This document shows positions 1 through 19,177 of a stretch of DNA of 53,230 nt, one piece after another. The first letter of the stretch is position 1; the number at the start of each line of letters is the position of its first letter. This stretch comes from Phanerochaete sordida. Lineage: Eukaryota > Basidiomycota > Agaricomycetes > Polyporales > Phanerochaetaceae. The notes beneath the pieces are model-generated. The model saw nothing but the letters and a program-made list of their open reading frames with translations, did no database searches and was not told where the DNA came from. The stretch covers positions 1-53,230 of the forward strand of contig BPQB01000131.1 of assembly GCA_019973155.2 (NCBI GenBank). The letters are read 5' to 3'. A program made the translations under genes and the position numbers.

Positions 1-92
1 GGACGCGGAGCGCACAAGAACTGGCCCCCGAATGGGCCATTTGGACGCGGAGCGCACAAGAACTGGCCCCCGAATGGGCCGTTTGGACGCGG
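1..92. repeat. 42-bp tandem minisatellite at left edge
   Basis: Two near-identical 42-bp units (1-42 and 43-84) are followed by the first 8 bases of a third, then the match breaks. The only difference I see between the units is A/G at position 39 of the unit. Each unit contains a short inverted repeat, TGGCCC then 6 bases then GGGCC(A), that could form a hairpin. The array starts at the first base of the window, so its full copy number is unknown. Confidence 0.85.
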
Positions 93-678
93 AAGGAGCC
101 CTGCTTCCGGGATTTCAAATATATAGATACTTGCTCTTGGTTTGTTCTGGCACTCTTTATGCATGACCTTCCCAACACTCTTCCATTTAGTTGGGTTTGA
201 GCTTGAGCTGGGGTTTTAGTTATGCACTTTCGTTCAGCAAAATACTCCGGTGTTATGCTCATTTGTTTGTACAGCTAGTGTACAGCTAGTGGTTGGGTTC
301 GTACATTTCAGTCCAGGAACTGTAGCCTAGTGTTGAGCACTGCATCGATGTCTCTACTCTGCGCTTTGTGTGTCATAAAATGCTCAGTGCATCCTACAAC
401 TTGCCCGTGTAGTTATGCAGTTAGTTTTCTTTCCATCTGTCAGGACGCCCAACTCCCCAAATTACACCCACTGGCTTTCTCAGCCAGTGTGAAACCAAAC
501 TAGAACCAATTTTCACCAACACTGCACATTTTTCCTATGAAGAGCAGTGTTTTGTATGTTGAAGGCCAGTGACATCCATGCTTGTGCTGCTGATCTTAAA
601 ATATGCCGAGGTGGTTATATCTATGGTGTGAGAACATCTATTCATACACGAGGTTTCTTATGCACCACTTGTTCCATC
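93..678. other. non-coding stretch before ATG7 3' end
   Basis: About 590 bases, more AT-rich than the gene to its right. No convincing exon is present on either strand. It lies downstream of the ATG7 stop codon, so it should hold that gene's 3' UTR and then intergenic DNA. Confidence 0.5.
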
Positions 679-3220
679 TTACATGTCATCGTCCTCTTCA
701 TCCACCCACTCAACATCACCTACTGCCTCCTCACCCTCCCGGTACAGCTCATCCAGCCCACTGAGCTTCTCCAGGAAGCCAGTTTCGTCACACGCACTGT
801 GCACCAGGGCCCATGTCTCACGCTCGTAAGCCTCCAAGACCGCATCGCCACATCCCGTGCAGCGCGAGAAGGCCGCACCTTTGAGGGGTACAGTGCGGAA
901 CTCGGCGAGGTAGCCCCGCAGCTGATGTGGCACGAGCCCGAGGACACTGCCGGAGGCGTGCGGATCGGGCAGCTGACCGTTCTTTGGAGGCGCCGGCGCC
1001 GGTGCGTTGACTCTGCAGTGAAGGTAAGCACACGCACTGGTCAGATCGGAGGTAGCGTACCTGTCGGGATGCTGCAGCAGTGCGGCGAGCAGCTCGACCG
1101 CTGACGACGACGCGATCGACGCGAGGCCCGGGCGTGTCACTGTGCACATTTGGTCAAGAGTCCGGTCCGTTAAGCTCTATGGATGACATATTTAGCAAGC
1201 CGTTGCACGCGAGAGAGAAGGGACGTACATCAGCGGGGGCGACGATGTCGTTGCAGTAATAGCAGCCAAGCCGATCGCCCTTCGCGAGCTCCTTGCGCAC
1301 GCCGTGGCGCATGACGAGGAACGTGTCGAAGCCGAGCGCTGCGTTCATGACGATCTGCAGAATGTCGTCAGCCTTCGCGGCGGCATGAATGTACGTCCAC
1401 GCATACCTTGCCCTTCGCCGCGCCCATGACCGTCGGCAGCCAGCGACTCTCGCGCGAGTCCATGAGCAGGAAGATGACGTCGTGGCTGTCAACGAGTTGT
1501 TCGAGTAGCGCGACGTCCTTCTTTGTTTGCTCGACTGAGGCGGGCGGGATTGGGTGCCCGGGCATAGGTATGCTGAGGCTGTGCCCTGTCGCGTTCTGTC
1601 AACCAGGCGTGGGTCAGAAACAGCACATGGAAGGACGACATTGCAGGACGCACGACGCCGGGGAAGATCTTCTTGAGGTTCTCCGCGGCGCACTCGGCCT
1701 TGGGCTTGCCACCGTCCAGGCAGTCCTCGAATGTGAAGAGCGGCTGGCGGACGGGATTCGAGAACGAGACGCGCGCGCTGTCGACGAAGGTGATCGTGCG
1801 GACGCCCCAAGCCTACAGCGAAGTGAGTCGCGATACAAGGGGAAAAGCGGGCGCACGCACCATGAGCCCTCGCGCGACGTAGCAGCCTAGCGTTCCCGCT
1901 CCCAGCAGCAAGCACCGTGTGTTGGACACGCGTTCGAGGTCGAGCTCGGGAAGGATGCGCCAGCGCATGAGTTTCAAGTTGAGGTCGACGGCCTGCTCCA
2001 CGAGCCTTTGAACGCAGTTCGTTAGTCAACCATAACGCGAGAGATCGTGACGCGCACCTCTTGGGGTCCATCGTCGGCGCGAGGTCGGCCATGCGCGGCG
2101 CGAGCTTCCCCTGCGGATTCTTCTCCCAGCCGACCGCGCTCGGTCGCGCGCCGGTATCCTGGGCAGACGATAGGCCCTTGACGATCCCAACGCGACTGCG
2201 CGCGGCGTCGCGCCAGCAAAGAACGCGGAGGCCCGCCGCGTCGGAGAACAGCGACGGGTGGCGGTGCGAGAGGTACGCGAGGAGATTGCGTAGCGGCCAG
2301 CCGGGGTTGCTGGGTGCGCCGGAGGGGTCGACGAAACCGACGAGACGCTGCGGGACAGTGAGTCTGTGAGCTGATACGGATGGAGGCGAGGGCGTACGTG
2401 TTCTGGCGGGACGCCTTCGAAGAACGCTTGCAGCTCCTCTATGGGCGCGATCTCGGGCGTGGCAGACGACGTTCGGACCAGGAAGAAAGGGCGTGCCTGG
2501 GCGTGAAGCGCGTCATGGACGGCGGCGATCTGCAGAGGGTATGAGGGCTGCGCGTGACTTCGAGCGAGATAGGACATACCGTCTCAGGGGACAGCGCCTC
2601 GGACGCGCTCTGCCAATCGCCGCCCGCTTCCCATGCGGGTTTGGCGACGAACGCGGGGAAGGCGAACCAGTAGTAGTATCGATACTTCTTCAGGTCGGCG
2701 AAGGTGATGAGAAGGAACTTGGTGAGTTTCGCGGTCGAGCCGGCTTGAATGCTCTTCCAGATCTACGCGGGAGGTGTGGTCAGCGACGCGTCGTAGAGGG
2801 CGGAGCATGCGCATATAGCCAGTGTACGGCGACGTACCTCGTCCGAGAGCTCGTTGAACAGCGCAGTCTTGTCTGCGCCCTTAAACTCTTCGATGGTATT
2901 GTAGTTCTTGAGTAGTCCAGTCACGGGTACGGCATATTTGGGTATCCTGCCGTTATCGTTAGTAATCAGAGGGGAGACATGGACGTAGCGACGCACTGGG
3001 GATCCTCGCTGAACGCATCGCCCGCCAGCGTGAGCGCAGATGGCATCGCAATCTCCTGCCCTGACTCCCTGTCGGTGATGCTTCGTCCTGGGGCGTACGA
3101 TCCGGTGACGGGGATGAAGTCGTCCGAGAGCTTGAGCACATCGATCTTCATGTTGTTGAGCGCATGCCAGAAGGCGGGCTCGACGAGCGAGGAGAACGGC
3201 TGGAACTGGATGATGGTCAT
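679..3220 (-). CDS. ATG7: ATG7, E1-like autophagy activating enzyme (multi-exon)
   Basis: ATG7 is the cytosolic E1 that activates Atg12 and Atg8 by adenylation and thioester formation, passing them to Atg10 and Atg3. The N-terminal domain begins MTIIQFQPF at 3220. It continues through [14 protein letters not shown] (about 2900) to the adenylation domain, where the nucleotide-binding glycine motif [17 protein letters not shown] is read near 1860-1930. A Zn-site segment, [14 protein letters not shown], lies near 1230-1265. The catalytic cysteine is in [12 protein letters not shown] at about 1135-1160; this segment joins the Zn segment only after removing a gtacgt...catag intron. The last intron is about 1013-1060 and the protein ends in an acidic tail ([12 protein letters not shown]). 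I see about seven short introns, which is why no single long frame exists. The start was chosen because MTIIQF matches the family N-terminus and nothing similar lies upstream. Expected length is near 690 residues, normal for ATG7. Confidence 0.93.
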
Positions 3221-5104
3221 CGCGGGGTCGTCGCTGGCATGAAGGGGTATCGCGAGGGTAGAGAGTAAGAAGTCGCGCGCTCGCGACAGAGCAGGTGGGT
3301 GTAGGAGCACAAAGTGCACGCGCTGCGCGATCCGAGCCCGCCACGCGCGGCTGCTTTGCGCAAGCCTATGGGCCGCGGTCCCGGCACTACGGCCATGGTC
3401 GTTGTCTACGCGTACGGTTCGTCGTGCGTCCTCGCCTAATTATCGAGGGGGTTGCAGTGCCCGTATGCAGAAGACCTACACCGAGGGCCGAGAGTCTGAG
3501 CCTCGAGCGCAAGCGAACCTCGAGCGGCGACCTTTATGGCGTTCTTGGAGATTTTGCCGTGCTGGGAAGGGATGGCCAGGCAGCCGCAGATAGACGGATG
3601 GTCCGAGCCTAGAGGCTCGTTGCACAGACACGAAGGCATGGACAGAGGGATTGCCAGAGGCATATGAATAATCTGTAAGTTCTATGTAACTCGCCGTCGG
3701 TAGAGACAACACGCAGTGGAGGTCGAGGTCGAGGTCGAGGTCGAGGTGGGAGGTCGAAGACGCGACTGCAGCACGAACGTCCAGGGATCGTTATCTAGAA
3801 ATTGCCATATCTGGAACGATAACGGCCTCTGGATTCGCGTCCGCCAGTCTGTCGCGATCCCCATGGTCTTCAGTACTTCAGTACTTACCCTTTGAGTCTC
3901 CCTATCCCAGCATTTCCGCTCTTACCGCCAGATAGCTCTCCGCTTGTGTTCAGCTTGTGAGGACTCGATCATCCACGCGCGACCGCGCTGCTGGTCCTGG
4001 AGCGCACACCGGGGGAAGCTTTCATGGACACGGTACACCACGAGCCGGACTACCCGTCGGCCCTGCGTGTACAGCGTGCAGCATAGGACTTTCGCGAGCC
4101 TTTAGGTGCGTCCGCTTGCTTCTTGGCGTTGGTTATAGCTGACCATAACAATTGCGCTCACAAGTCTCCGAGTGTATGCAGGTTTGTCTGGTCCGCCTGC
4201 TGATCTGCTTCAAGCAGGCCAAGGCATTTGGGTGCGCTCTCTGACACACTGTTGGTCTCGTTGTGGCTCATTTTACCAGAGATGCACAAAGACTGCCAGG
4301 AGAACTTCGCGAACGCGTCGGCAACACCTCAAAGGCCTTCGAAACGCACTGCAGCAGGCTCTCCGACTTTGAACTTGGAAAAACCATTACTTCGTGGCTG
4401 CTCTCCTTTAGTTGCTGCCAACATGTTTGACATGTTCCCACTCGCATCAAATATAACTTGTATACGGTTATGTTGCCCATGAGCCGCGATCTGAACGCTC
4501 TTCGCACGTTCTGTCGACCAAACCTTTCTATGCCCTTGCCCGCACTCATGTCTGAATAACGACTATTTATTTGTCATGCTTGCCAGGACGAACGTACTCT
4601 CGAAGGTGGTCATAGTTCTGGCGAGTCGTCTTCCTTGTGCTGTGGTATACAAGGCCTAAAGGTGCGTGTTGTACTCATCTGCTAGGTACACGTGTAAACT
4701 CACTCTCCACTACAGCGTGCTCTCGAATATCCTCAGAGCGGTCCGTGCCCGAAGACTCTTGGACCGCTGGCAATCTACTCCACTTGACAGCGACGAGAGC
4801 TGTTCCAATCTTCACGCCGCTATGAGGCGAAGTGCATGGCGCTCTGGCACTCGCGATACGTTCTCGCAGTTCGAGAGCAAAACCCGAGGTTGAAGGCGAG
4901 TTTTCCGAAGCAGCAGAATACAAGGGTTCCTCCTGCGCGCGTCGCCTCTGCTCCTTGAAGCGCGCATGTCCTCATTCGTCTGTCATAGCTGCCCTTCGCG
5001 CTGCCGCTGCTTGGGCCGATCTTGTTTTTCGGAACCGCTCAAGCAAGGTCCGCTTCGTTGTAAGCCATGAACGCCGCCATTCGCGCAGGACGCAAGTGAC
5101 CCAC
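3221..5104. other. 1.9-kb region without a supported gene
   Basis: This lies between the divergent ATG7 and DUF6535 genes. Only short frames on both strands occur, without recognisable domains or good intron-exon structure. It should contain the ATG7 promoter next to 3220. A short hexanucleotide array is present near 3717-3747. Confidence 0.5.
3717..3747. repeat. GAGGTC hexanucleotide microsatellite
   Basis: About five tandem copies of GAGGTC, followed by a further imperfect copy after GGG. It lies in intergenic DNA upstream of ATG7. Confidence 0.85.
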
Positions 5105-11874
<6,770 letters not shown>

Positions 11875-12295
11875 GGCGTTCTAAATGTGCGAGAAAACGG
11901 TGTAGGCAGTCAAACTGTACGCTCGTAGATGAGTGCTACTGCCCTCCGTCACACGAAGGTGACACGTACCTCCACGTCGTCCTTGGCTGCGCACTCTGAG
12001 GCAGGAAAAGGGGGAGCAGGAGGAAGAATTATTTCAAGTAAGCGGCGCCGTTGCCTGATTACGGCGGTGGAATAGAGTAGAAGTCGTGGTCGACGTCGAG
12101 GATGGTGAGGAAGGAGGCCTGGACGTCGCGCCGACGGGTAGCAGACGCCACGTGGAGCGGGCGCTTAGACTTACACGTCAGTGCGGTGGACGCGCCGTGC
12201 CCAAGTCTCGCGTTCATTAGCACGCTCTTGCTTTGCATACACCCCGCGACATTCCCGCCGAGGACTGAGTGCACTGTGGCGTCGCTGAGAGCAGC
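11875..12295. promoter_or_regulatory. shared divergent promoter region, SEC23 / UGGT
   Basis: 421 bp between two divergent start codons, so both promoters must sit here. I see several ACGT-core motifs: ACACGTA (11962-11968; TACGTGT on minus), CCACGTC (11972-11978; GACGTGG on minus), the palindrome CCACGTGG (12148-12155) and ACACGTCA (12173-12180; TGACGTGT on minus). These resemble bZIP sites, including Hac1/XBP1-type unfolded-protein-response elements. Both flanking genes act in the early secretory pathway. Function is inferred from motif shape only. Confidence 0.5.
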
Positions 12296-15200
12296 ATGAG
12301 ACGTTATTCTCTGCTTGGCTCGCTGGTCTTCTCCGCCGTGCTCGCCGCCAGTCCGCCCGTGCAGGTGGAACTGCGAACGTCATGGGCACCTCCGCCATTC
12401 CTCGTTGAGCTTCTGTGAGTCCGATTCGTCCGGCGCACGCGTTATCTGAGCTCATGGGGCGCGTCGCAGCGAGACCATCGCCATCGAAGAGCCAGGATCG
12501 TTCTTCCCGCTGATAGACCGCTTCACACATCCGGAATGGGCTCCGCTCGCCCAGGACAAGCCGGACGAGCAGCTCTACCTGGACGCCTTGCAGAATGCTC
12601 TTTCCGCAGGCTTCCTCTCTGAGCCTGGCGAGCTCGCGGCCATGGAAGCGACCCTTGCACTGCATTCGTCCATCCCGCGGATCGAAGCAGCATATAACTA
12701 CTATTCGGACAGCCAGGCTGGACGTGGCGAGGACTGCGGATCGTGGGTTGACTGGTATGGGCAGGTTGTATGCGACGTAGAAGCCCTGCGGAAGCTCGTC
12801 CGGGTGGAGACAATCGAAGCTGCAGAAGCGGCAGCAGTCGATGGGTGCGCCGTACGAGCTCTCTATCGTCTTGCGTCTACTCACTCGGGCGTGCATAGTT
12901 CGCCCTCGGACGTAAAGCTCCTACCTTTCGATCACGTCAACCCATCGCCCGACTTGACTCTCGAACGTCCACCGAGGACAGCAATCCTCTATGCGTCGCT
13001 CACCTCCCCAAACTTCCGCGACCTTCACTCGTTCCTTTACTCCGCGTCCTCCGGCCAAGCCCCGCATATAGAGTACGTCGTGAGGCATACTACGCCCAAA
13101 GATCACTCTGCCAGCCAGGCCCGCGCGTACCTCTCGGGCTACGGCGTGGCTCTCGACTTGAAGAAGATGGATTACCTAGCTCTGGACGACCGGAGACAAG
13201 GTACCGTAATTGTTACACTCTGAACCGCTATACGAAGCTTACGTGCACCTCCACAGGCTCTGGTGGCACCGATGACGGCTCAGACGATGCCTTCAGCACA
13301 GCCACGGAAACCGACGCCATCGCCTCGCTGATCCAGCAATACCCTGCTGATGCCGACATAGACTACACGGCCGCCCTCACGCCCGAAGAGCTCCAGGACG
13401 TCGGTCTCCAGGCCGCACAGCTCATTGCCGACTCCTCGGACCCGCTCGCGGCACTCAAGCAGCTATCACAAGACTTTCCTAAGTACGCGACGACCATCGC
13501 GCGGCGCGTCACCGTGAGCGACGCGGTCGAAGCCGAGTTTCTCTTCAAGAACGCACGCGTGGCCGCCGGCGGCAGCGCCGCCTGGCTGAACGGCGCGCCG
13601 CTCACAGAGGGCGACATGAACCCCTTCTCGTACGCATCCCTCTTCTCGGCCTCACATCCTCCACTGACGCGCCGCGCGCCGCAGACTGCTGCGGCTGCTG
13701 CGCAAGGAGCGCGCGATCATGCGCCAGCTCGCCGCGCTCGGGCTCGCGCCCGCGCAGTCGCTCGAGCTGCTCACGCACCGCGCGGTCGGGAGCGCGCAGG
13801 CGGACGGCGGCGCGCTCGACGCGCTCTTCGACGCGAGCGACCGGCGCGAGGGCGGCGCGGCGCTGCTGTGGTGCAACGACCTCCGGACCGACGCGCGGTA
13901 CGCGCGCTGGAGCGAGTCGCTCGGCGCAATGAAGAACACGATGATGTACCCCGGGCAGCTGCCGGGCGTGCGGCTGAACGTGTTTAATGTCGTGTTGGTG
14001 TTGGATCTTGCGCACCCCACGGGCCTCGGGTTCGTCGCCAACGCGGTCGTGCCGCTGATCTCGCGCGGGTTTCCGTTCCGCTTTGGGCTCGTGCCGAATG
14101 TTGAGACTGACGATGGTGAGTAGCGCCGGAGGCAGTTTGGCGGTGGGACGGAGGCTGAGGTGCGACCGTAGGGCTCAAGATGGCACGGCTGGTGTATTGG
14201 CTGTTCGCGAACGTCGGGCGCGAGCGCGCGCTGAGCTTCCTCAACCGCGTGAGTCCCGTCATCCGCCTCGCTGCTCGCTGCTCACGCTCGCGCCCCTGCA
14301 GATCGCCCGCCTCCAGCTCGGCGGGCCCCTCGCGCCGCCGACGCCCGACTGGCCGCTGCTCGACAGCGAATTCACCGCGCTCCTTTCCGAGTCCGAAGAC
14401 CTGTCCGCGTCGCTCGAGGATATCCTGAGCGGCGAGGACGCGGCGACCGAGGCGCACGTCGCCGCGGCGCGCAGGTACGCGGCGCGGCTCGCGACGGACC
14501 GCGCGAGCGCGCCGCACGGGCACGTCTTCGTGAACGGGAAGCATCTCGAGCTCGACGACGACGTCCTGCGCAGCGTGCAGATGGCGGGCGCGCAGATGTT
14601 CCAGCACATACAGGAGGCGGTGCGTCGTGCGCCAAGCGTCTTTAGTCTCAGACTGACCGGAGTTGGCAGGTGTTCGCTGGTACCCTCACGGACGACGACG
14701 CGGAGAACGTCGAGAATTATTTTTATGACCTCCCGAGTACCGCTGCGCGCCGGAACCGGTATATCTACCCGAGCGACAAGACGGGCGGGCTTCGCGTTGT
14801 GAACTTGCCCGAGCTGCTCGGCAACGCGAGGTTCCCCGGCGGTTCGGACGCGTTCGTGTATCCGCGTGAGTCTCACCTTCGCGCTCCAGACGTTCGTGAA
14901 AGCTGAGGCGTCGCGTAGCCGGCGATGCGCAACTAGCGTTCACGACGTACGTCGTCGCCGATTTCGACTCGGAAGAGGGCCGCGCGCTCGCGAAGGAGGT
15001 GCTCTCGGCAATGGCGAGTCCCTCGTGCTTTACTCTATCCCGAGTCCTTCTAATGCTCTGCGCCAGTCTGAGGACAGCCCCGCGCGCGTCTCATTCGTGC
15101 ACAACCCGTCGGACCCCACGAAGCGCAGCGCACCGGGATCGATGGCCGCCGTCCTTGGACACCTCATCTCGCGGGGCAAGCTCGCGAAACTCTCGCCAAG

Positions 15201-18200
15201 CAAGCTCGTCGACCTCTTGGACAATCCGCCGTCTGTGTCTGCGCAAGGCGACGAGCAAGTGGTCCTTTCCGCGGGATCGCCCCTCGACGATGTTCTGGAG
15301 GGTGCCTCTCTCGCCGCTCTGGACGACGAGCCGTTCGCGCGCGCGAGTCGGTTCCTGCTGCGAGAGCTCAAGGTCGCGCCAGGGGCCCAGCTTGTGATCG
15401 TCAACGGACGGGTACGTCTCAGGCCAGACTTGGCGCGCTGGTCCCAAGCTGACATTCCGTCCAGGTGGTTGGGCCTATCACGCCCGGGGGCATCGTCGCC
15501 GAGGACATGGACGCGCTCTACACGTTCGAGGAGCGCAAGCGCGTCGGGCCCGTCGTCGAGGCGCTCGAGGAGGTCGTCGGGCTCGCGCAGCTGGGCCGGA
15601 AGGACGCCGCGGAGCTCGTCGGCCGCGCGGCGGCGCTGCTCGCGAGCATCCACCTCCCGGACCCGAGCGAGGCCGGGCTGTTCAACGCGCCGATCCGGCC
15701 GCGGCGGCGGAACTACCGCCTGCTGGGCGGCGAGCATACGTGCGTGGTCCGTGCGCGGTGTGTGCGCTGTTTGCTGAGTGTGCGCGCAGCAAGTTCGAGT
15801 TCGGGGATAACTCGACGGCGATCTTCCATGTCGGGATTTTGGTGGATCCTGTGAGCGAGACCGCACAGAAGTGGTCGGCGGTGCTTGAGGTGCGTGGGCC
15901 GGTACGCGGAGGTGACCGTGGCTGACGTGTGTTGCAGTGGCTGCTGAACGATCCCGCGGTGTACGTCGAGCTGCACATTAACCCTGGGCGATACCAGGAG
16001 GTGAGCGGCGTTGCTTCGTGCCCAGGGCTGCTTGCTTATCCATTCGCCCGGTCGTACAGATTCCTCTCAAGCGGTTTTACCGGTACAATGTTCAGTCTGG
16101 CTTGCGATTCTCGGATGCTGGGTCAGTGCTCCTGCTGCCTGTTTTGCGTTCGGTCGCTGATCTTCCCATAGCGACGAGACAAAATCTGTGATCACCTTCA
16201 ACAACCTCCCCGAGGACTCGATCTACACGCTTGCGATGGATATCCCGCCGTCTTGGTTTGTGCGCCCCCGCGAGGCATCCTACGACCTCGACAATATCCT
16301 GCTGAGCGGCCTCGCCAAGCACGAGCGCACGAAGGGAGTCCAGGCTCTGTTCGAACTGGATTACATCGTTATCGAAGGCCACGCCCGCGAAGACGGGACG
16401 CTCAACCCGCCGCGCGGTCTCCAGCTCCAGCTGATCAGCGGCGTGGGCAAGGCCATCGCCGACACCCTCGTCGTCGCAAACCTCGGGTACCTGCAGTTCC
16501 GCGCCAAGCCCGGAGTGTTCGGCCTGGAGATACGCCCGGGACGCGGCCAGGAGGTCTTCAGACTCGAGAGCGTCGGGAACGAAGGCTGGGACTCGCCGAG
16601 CGTCGACCACGCCGGCAACGAGATCACGCTCATGAGCTTCGAGGGCCTGACGCTGTACCCGCGCATGAAGCGTTTGCCTGGGATGGACTTTGTCGACGTG
16701 CTTGCGCCGCAGCAAGGCTCGACTGCTGAGCACGACGAGTCGATTGTCGACAAGCTAAAACATGGGTACGTCACATCTCTACTGCTGAGCAAGAGTGTAC
16801 TCATGGCATTATCTAGCTTTACCTCGTTCTTCGGGTCGAAGCCTGAGAAGCACGCCGAGGTCGCCGTCGCGGAAAAGCCGCAGGCGGATATCAATATCTT
16901 CACCGTAGCGTCGGGCCTTCTGTATGAGGTGGGTATGAACGCATCCATTTGCGATACGCCTGCTAACCAGAATTGACAGCGCTTCGCGTCCATCATGATC
17001 CTCAGCGTGCTTCGCAACACGAACAGCACCGTCAAGTTCTGGTTCATCGAGAACTTCCTCTCGCCTTCCTTCCTCGAGTTCATCCCGCACTTTGCCGAGG
17101 CCTACGGCTTCCAGTACGAGCTCGTGACGTACAAGTGGCCCTCGTGGCTCCGCCAGCAAAAGGAGAAGCAGCGGATAATCTGGGCGTACAAGATCCTCTT
17201 CCTCGACGTCCTCTTCCCGATGGACCTGAAGAAGGTTATTTTCGTAGACGCGGACCAGATTGTGCGCGCGGACCTCAAAGAGCTCGTCGACCTCGACCTC
17301 CATGGCGCGCCGTACGGCTATACGCCGATGGGTGACGACAACACGGAGATGGAGGGCTTCCGGTTCTGGAAGACCGGATACTGGAAGGACTTCCTCCAGG
17401 GTCTGCCGTACCATATCAGGTTCGTCTGCACTCGCTCGTGTACGGGACGCGGCTGACGACGTCCGCGTAGCGCACTCTACGTAGTCGACTTGGTTCGGTT
17501 CCGACAGATGGCGGCTGGGGTATGCATGGCTTTGGCTGTATCGCATAGAGCGGGTGTTCTGACGCCCAAACACAGGATATTCTTCGTACCCACTACCAGC
17601 AGTTGTCGGCGGATCCGAACTCGCTGGCCAACCTCGACCAAGGTGCGTGCGGTCTATCGGCCTGGCTACGACGCTTCTAATCATTTGCTCGTAGACCTTC
17701 CGAACAACCTGCAGCGAGAAGTTCCAATTGTGAGCTATATTTTATCGTGCGAACATTCCATGTCTGAACATATCTGTAGTTCTCGCTACCTGAAGATTGG
17801 TTATGGGTAAGTTCTCTGCCACTTTACGCAGGATGTCGTTGGCTGACAGTTCGATGACCGCAGTGCGAGACTTGGTGTACGTCTTGACTACTTGACATCC
17901 TTGTCGTCGTACTGACAGGGACATATAGGTAGCAAAGACCGGCTTGACCGCGCCAAGACGATTGATCTTTGCCAAAACCCGCTCACCGTGCGTACCTGTA
18001 CTCTGTCGTGGTGCAACTGAGCTGAGTCTTGGGAGCAGAAAGAGCCCAAACTCGCGCGCGCCAAACACATCCCCGAGTGGGAAGAGTACGACAGCGAGAT
18101 CGCACACTTCGCCCGTCAGCTGGCTGAAAGCGGGCTCATTCATTCCGGCATGGCAGACGCGGATGCGACCGTGCTGGCGGACGTTGGTGCTGGAAAGGCG

Positions 18201-18284
18201 GTTGGGCAGGAAACGCCGGGCTCGTCGGACAGCGCGCCTGACCAACACGCTGATACCCTGCGGCACCCGAAAGATGAGTTGTAA
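12296..18284 (+). CDS. UGGT: UDP-glucose:glycoprotein glucosyltransferase
   Basis: This ER-lumen enzyme re-glucosylates N-glycans on misfolded glycoproteins, sending them back to the calnexin cycle. The reading starts [20 protein letters not shown], a clear signal peptide, then [17 protein letters not shown], the family N-terminus. Thioredoxin-like domains follow through many short introns; a recognisable block is [17 protein letters not shown] near 13955-14010. The beta-rich region is at about 16190-16790. The GT24 catalytic domain begins at an exon starting near 16978 ([12 protein letters not shown]) with the metal-binding DxD in [12 protein letters not shown] (about 17240-17275) and [13 protein letters not shown]. 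Later small exons give [33 protein letters not shown] and the C-terminus, which ends HPKDEL, an ER-retrieval tetrapeptide, at 18282-18284. I estimate 15 or more introns and about 1550-1600 residues. Exons at 13.7-15.7 kb are exceptionally GC-rich. Confidence 0.95.
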
Positions 18285-19177
18285 TTGGATCTTTATCTGC
18301 TGTATAATGTTCTTGGGTTGGAATAGAGCTGCGTCATGCTTGATCGTCTTCGTGTGCGACCTGATCAAGGCTAGAGGTGTAGTGGATGCCCTCCGCGGTG
18401 CAAGGACGCTCGCTATCGCCAACGAATCTTCACCACTACACGGGCTGGTAGAGATGCTAATTTTCCTGTGCGACAAGGTTGCGCATAGCTTTTCCCGTGC
18501 CCGACGCTAGAAGACCGAGCGCTTCGAGACTACTCGTCAGTGCCACTTCCGTGTATACTGCATGTCTGCTTATAGCTAACTTAGATGTCACCTTGCAGCT
18601 GAACGTTGGTCCTCAGCTTGACATGCCTGTGTCGTTTCTAAGACGCTGTCGCGAGGGCCAGGCGAACGCCTCGACGACGCCCCGCTAGGACGTAAACCGA
18701 GTCGCTGCCTGTCAGCCCACTCGCCCTCGGTCCCCTTGCGGATGCGGTACTGTACACACGCCCGCGCCGGCGATGCATTTTTTGCACCTCAATGATGCGC
18801 TCGAGCGTCGATGTGCAACTTGATTTCCGTCGCCGAGGAGGCTGTCCTCATCTAGCGCCTGCCCGCCGCCGACTTCGGACGGTGTTGGGCGAGTTAAGGG
18901 TAAATTGAGGGGGCATCTATACTCGTACACGATATGAACGAGATGGCCATCTGAGGCCTGCTCGTACCTTGGGGCTATGTATGGCGTCCGCGGTCCTTGA
19001 CCTGTCCAAGGAGAGACATGTCTCTGCCGCGCTCAGTGTACGTCCTGTTCCGCTGGATAGTTCCCGACATCACTGATAGTTGACATCCTTGTATGGTTTC
19101 AGCAATTCCTGTAGCGTACAACAGCCATCGCCGCATCACGACGGGCCGCCGCCGCAGGAGCATATCATGCGCTCGCG
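18285..19177. other. 0.9-kb region without a supported gene
   Basis: It holds the UGGT 3' UTR and then sequence with only short, unrelated open frames on both strands. An upstream exon of the next gene, for example one carrying a signal peptide, could be hidden here, but I could not identify one with confidence. Confidence 0.4.

Noticed and set aside
13984..14876. overlapping minus-strand frames over UGGT
   Set aside because: Very GC-rich DNA lacks stop codons on both strands; only the plus strand gives UGGT sequence joined by proper introns.
16809..17684. 291-codon minus-strand frame
   Set aside because: Antisense to the UGGT catalytic exons containing FVDADQIV; acidic low-complexity shadow.
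18712..18930. minus-strand frame with Cys pairs (CKKC)
   Set aside because: Short, no recognisable zinc-finger spacing and no conserved context.
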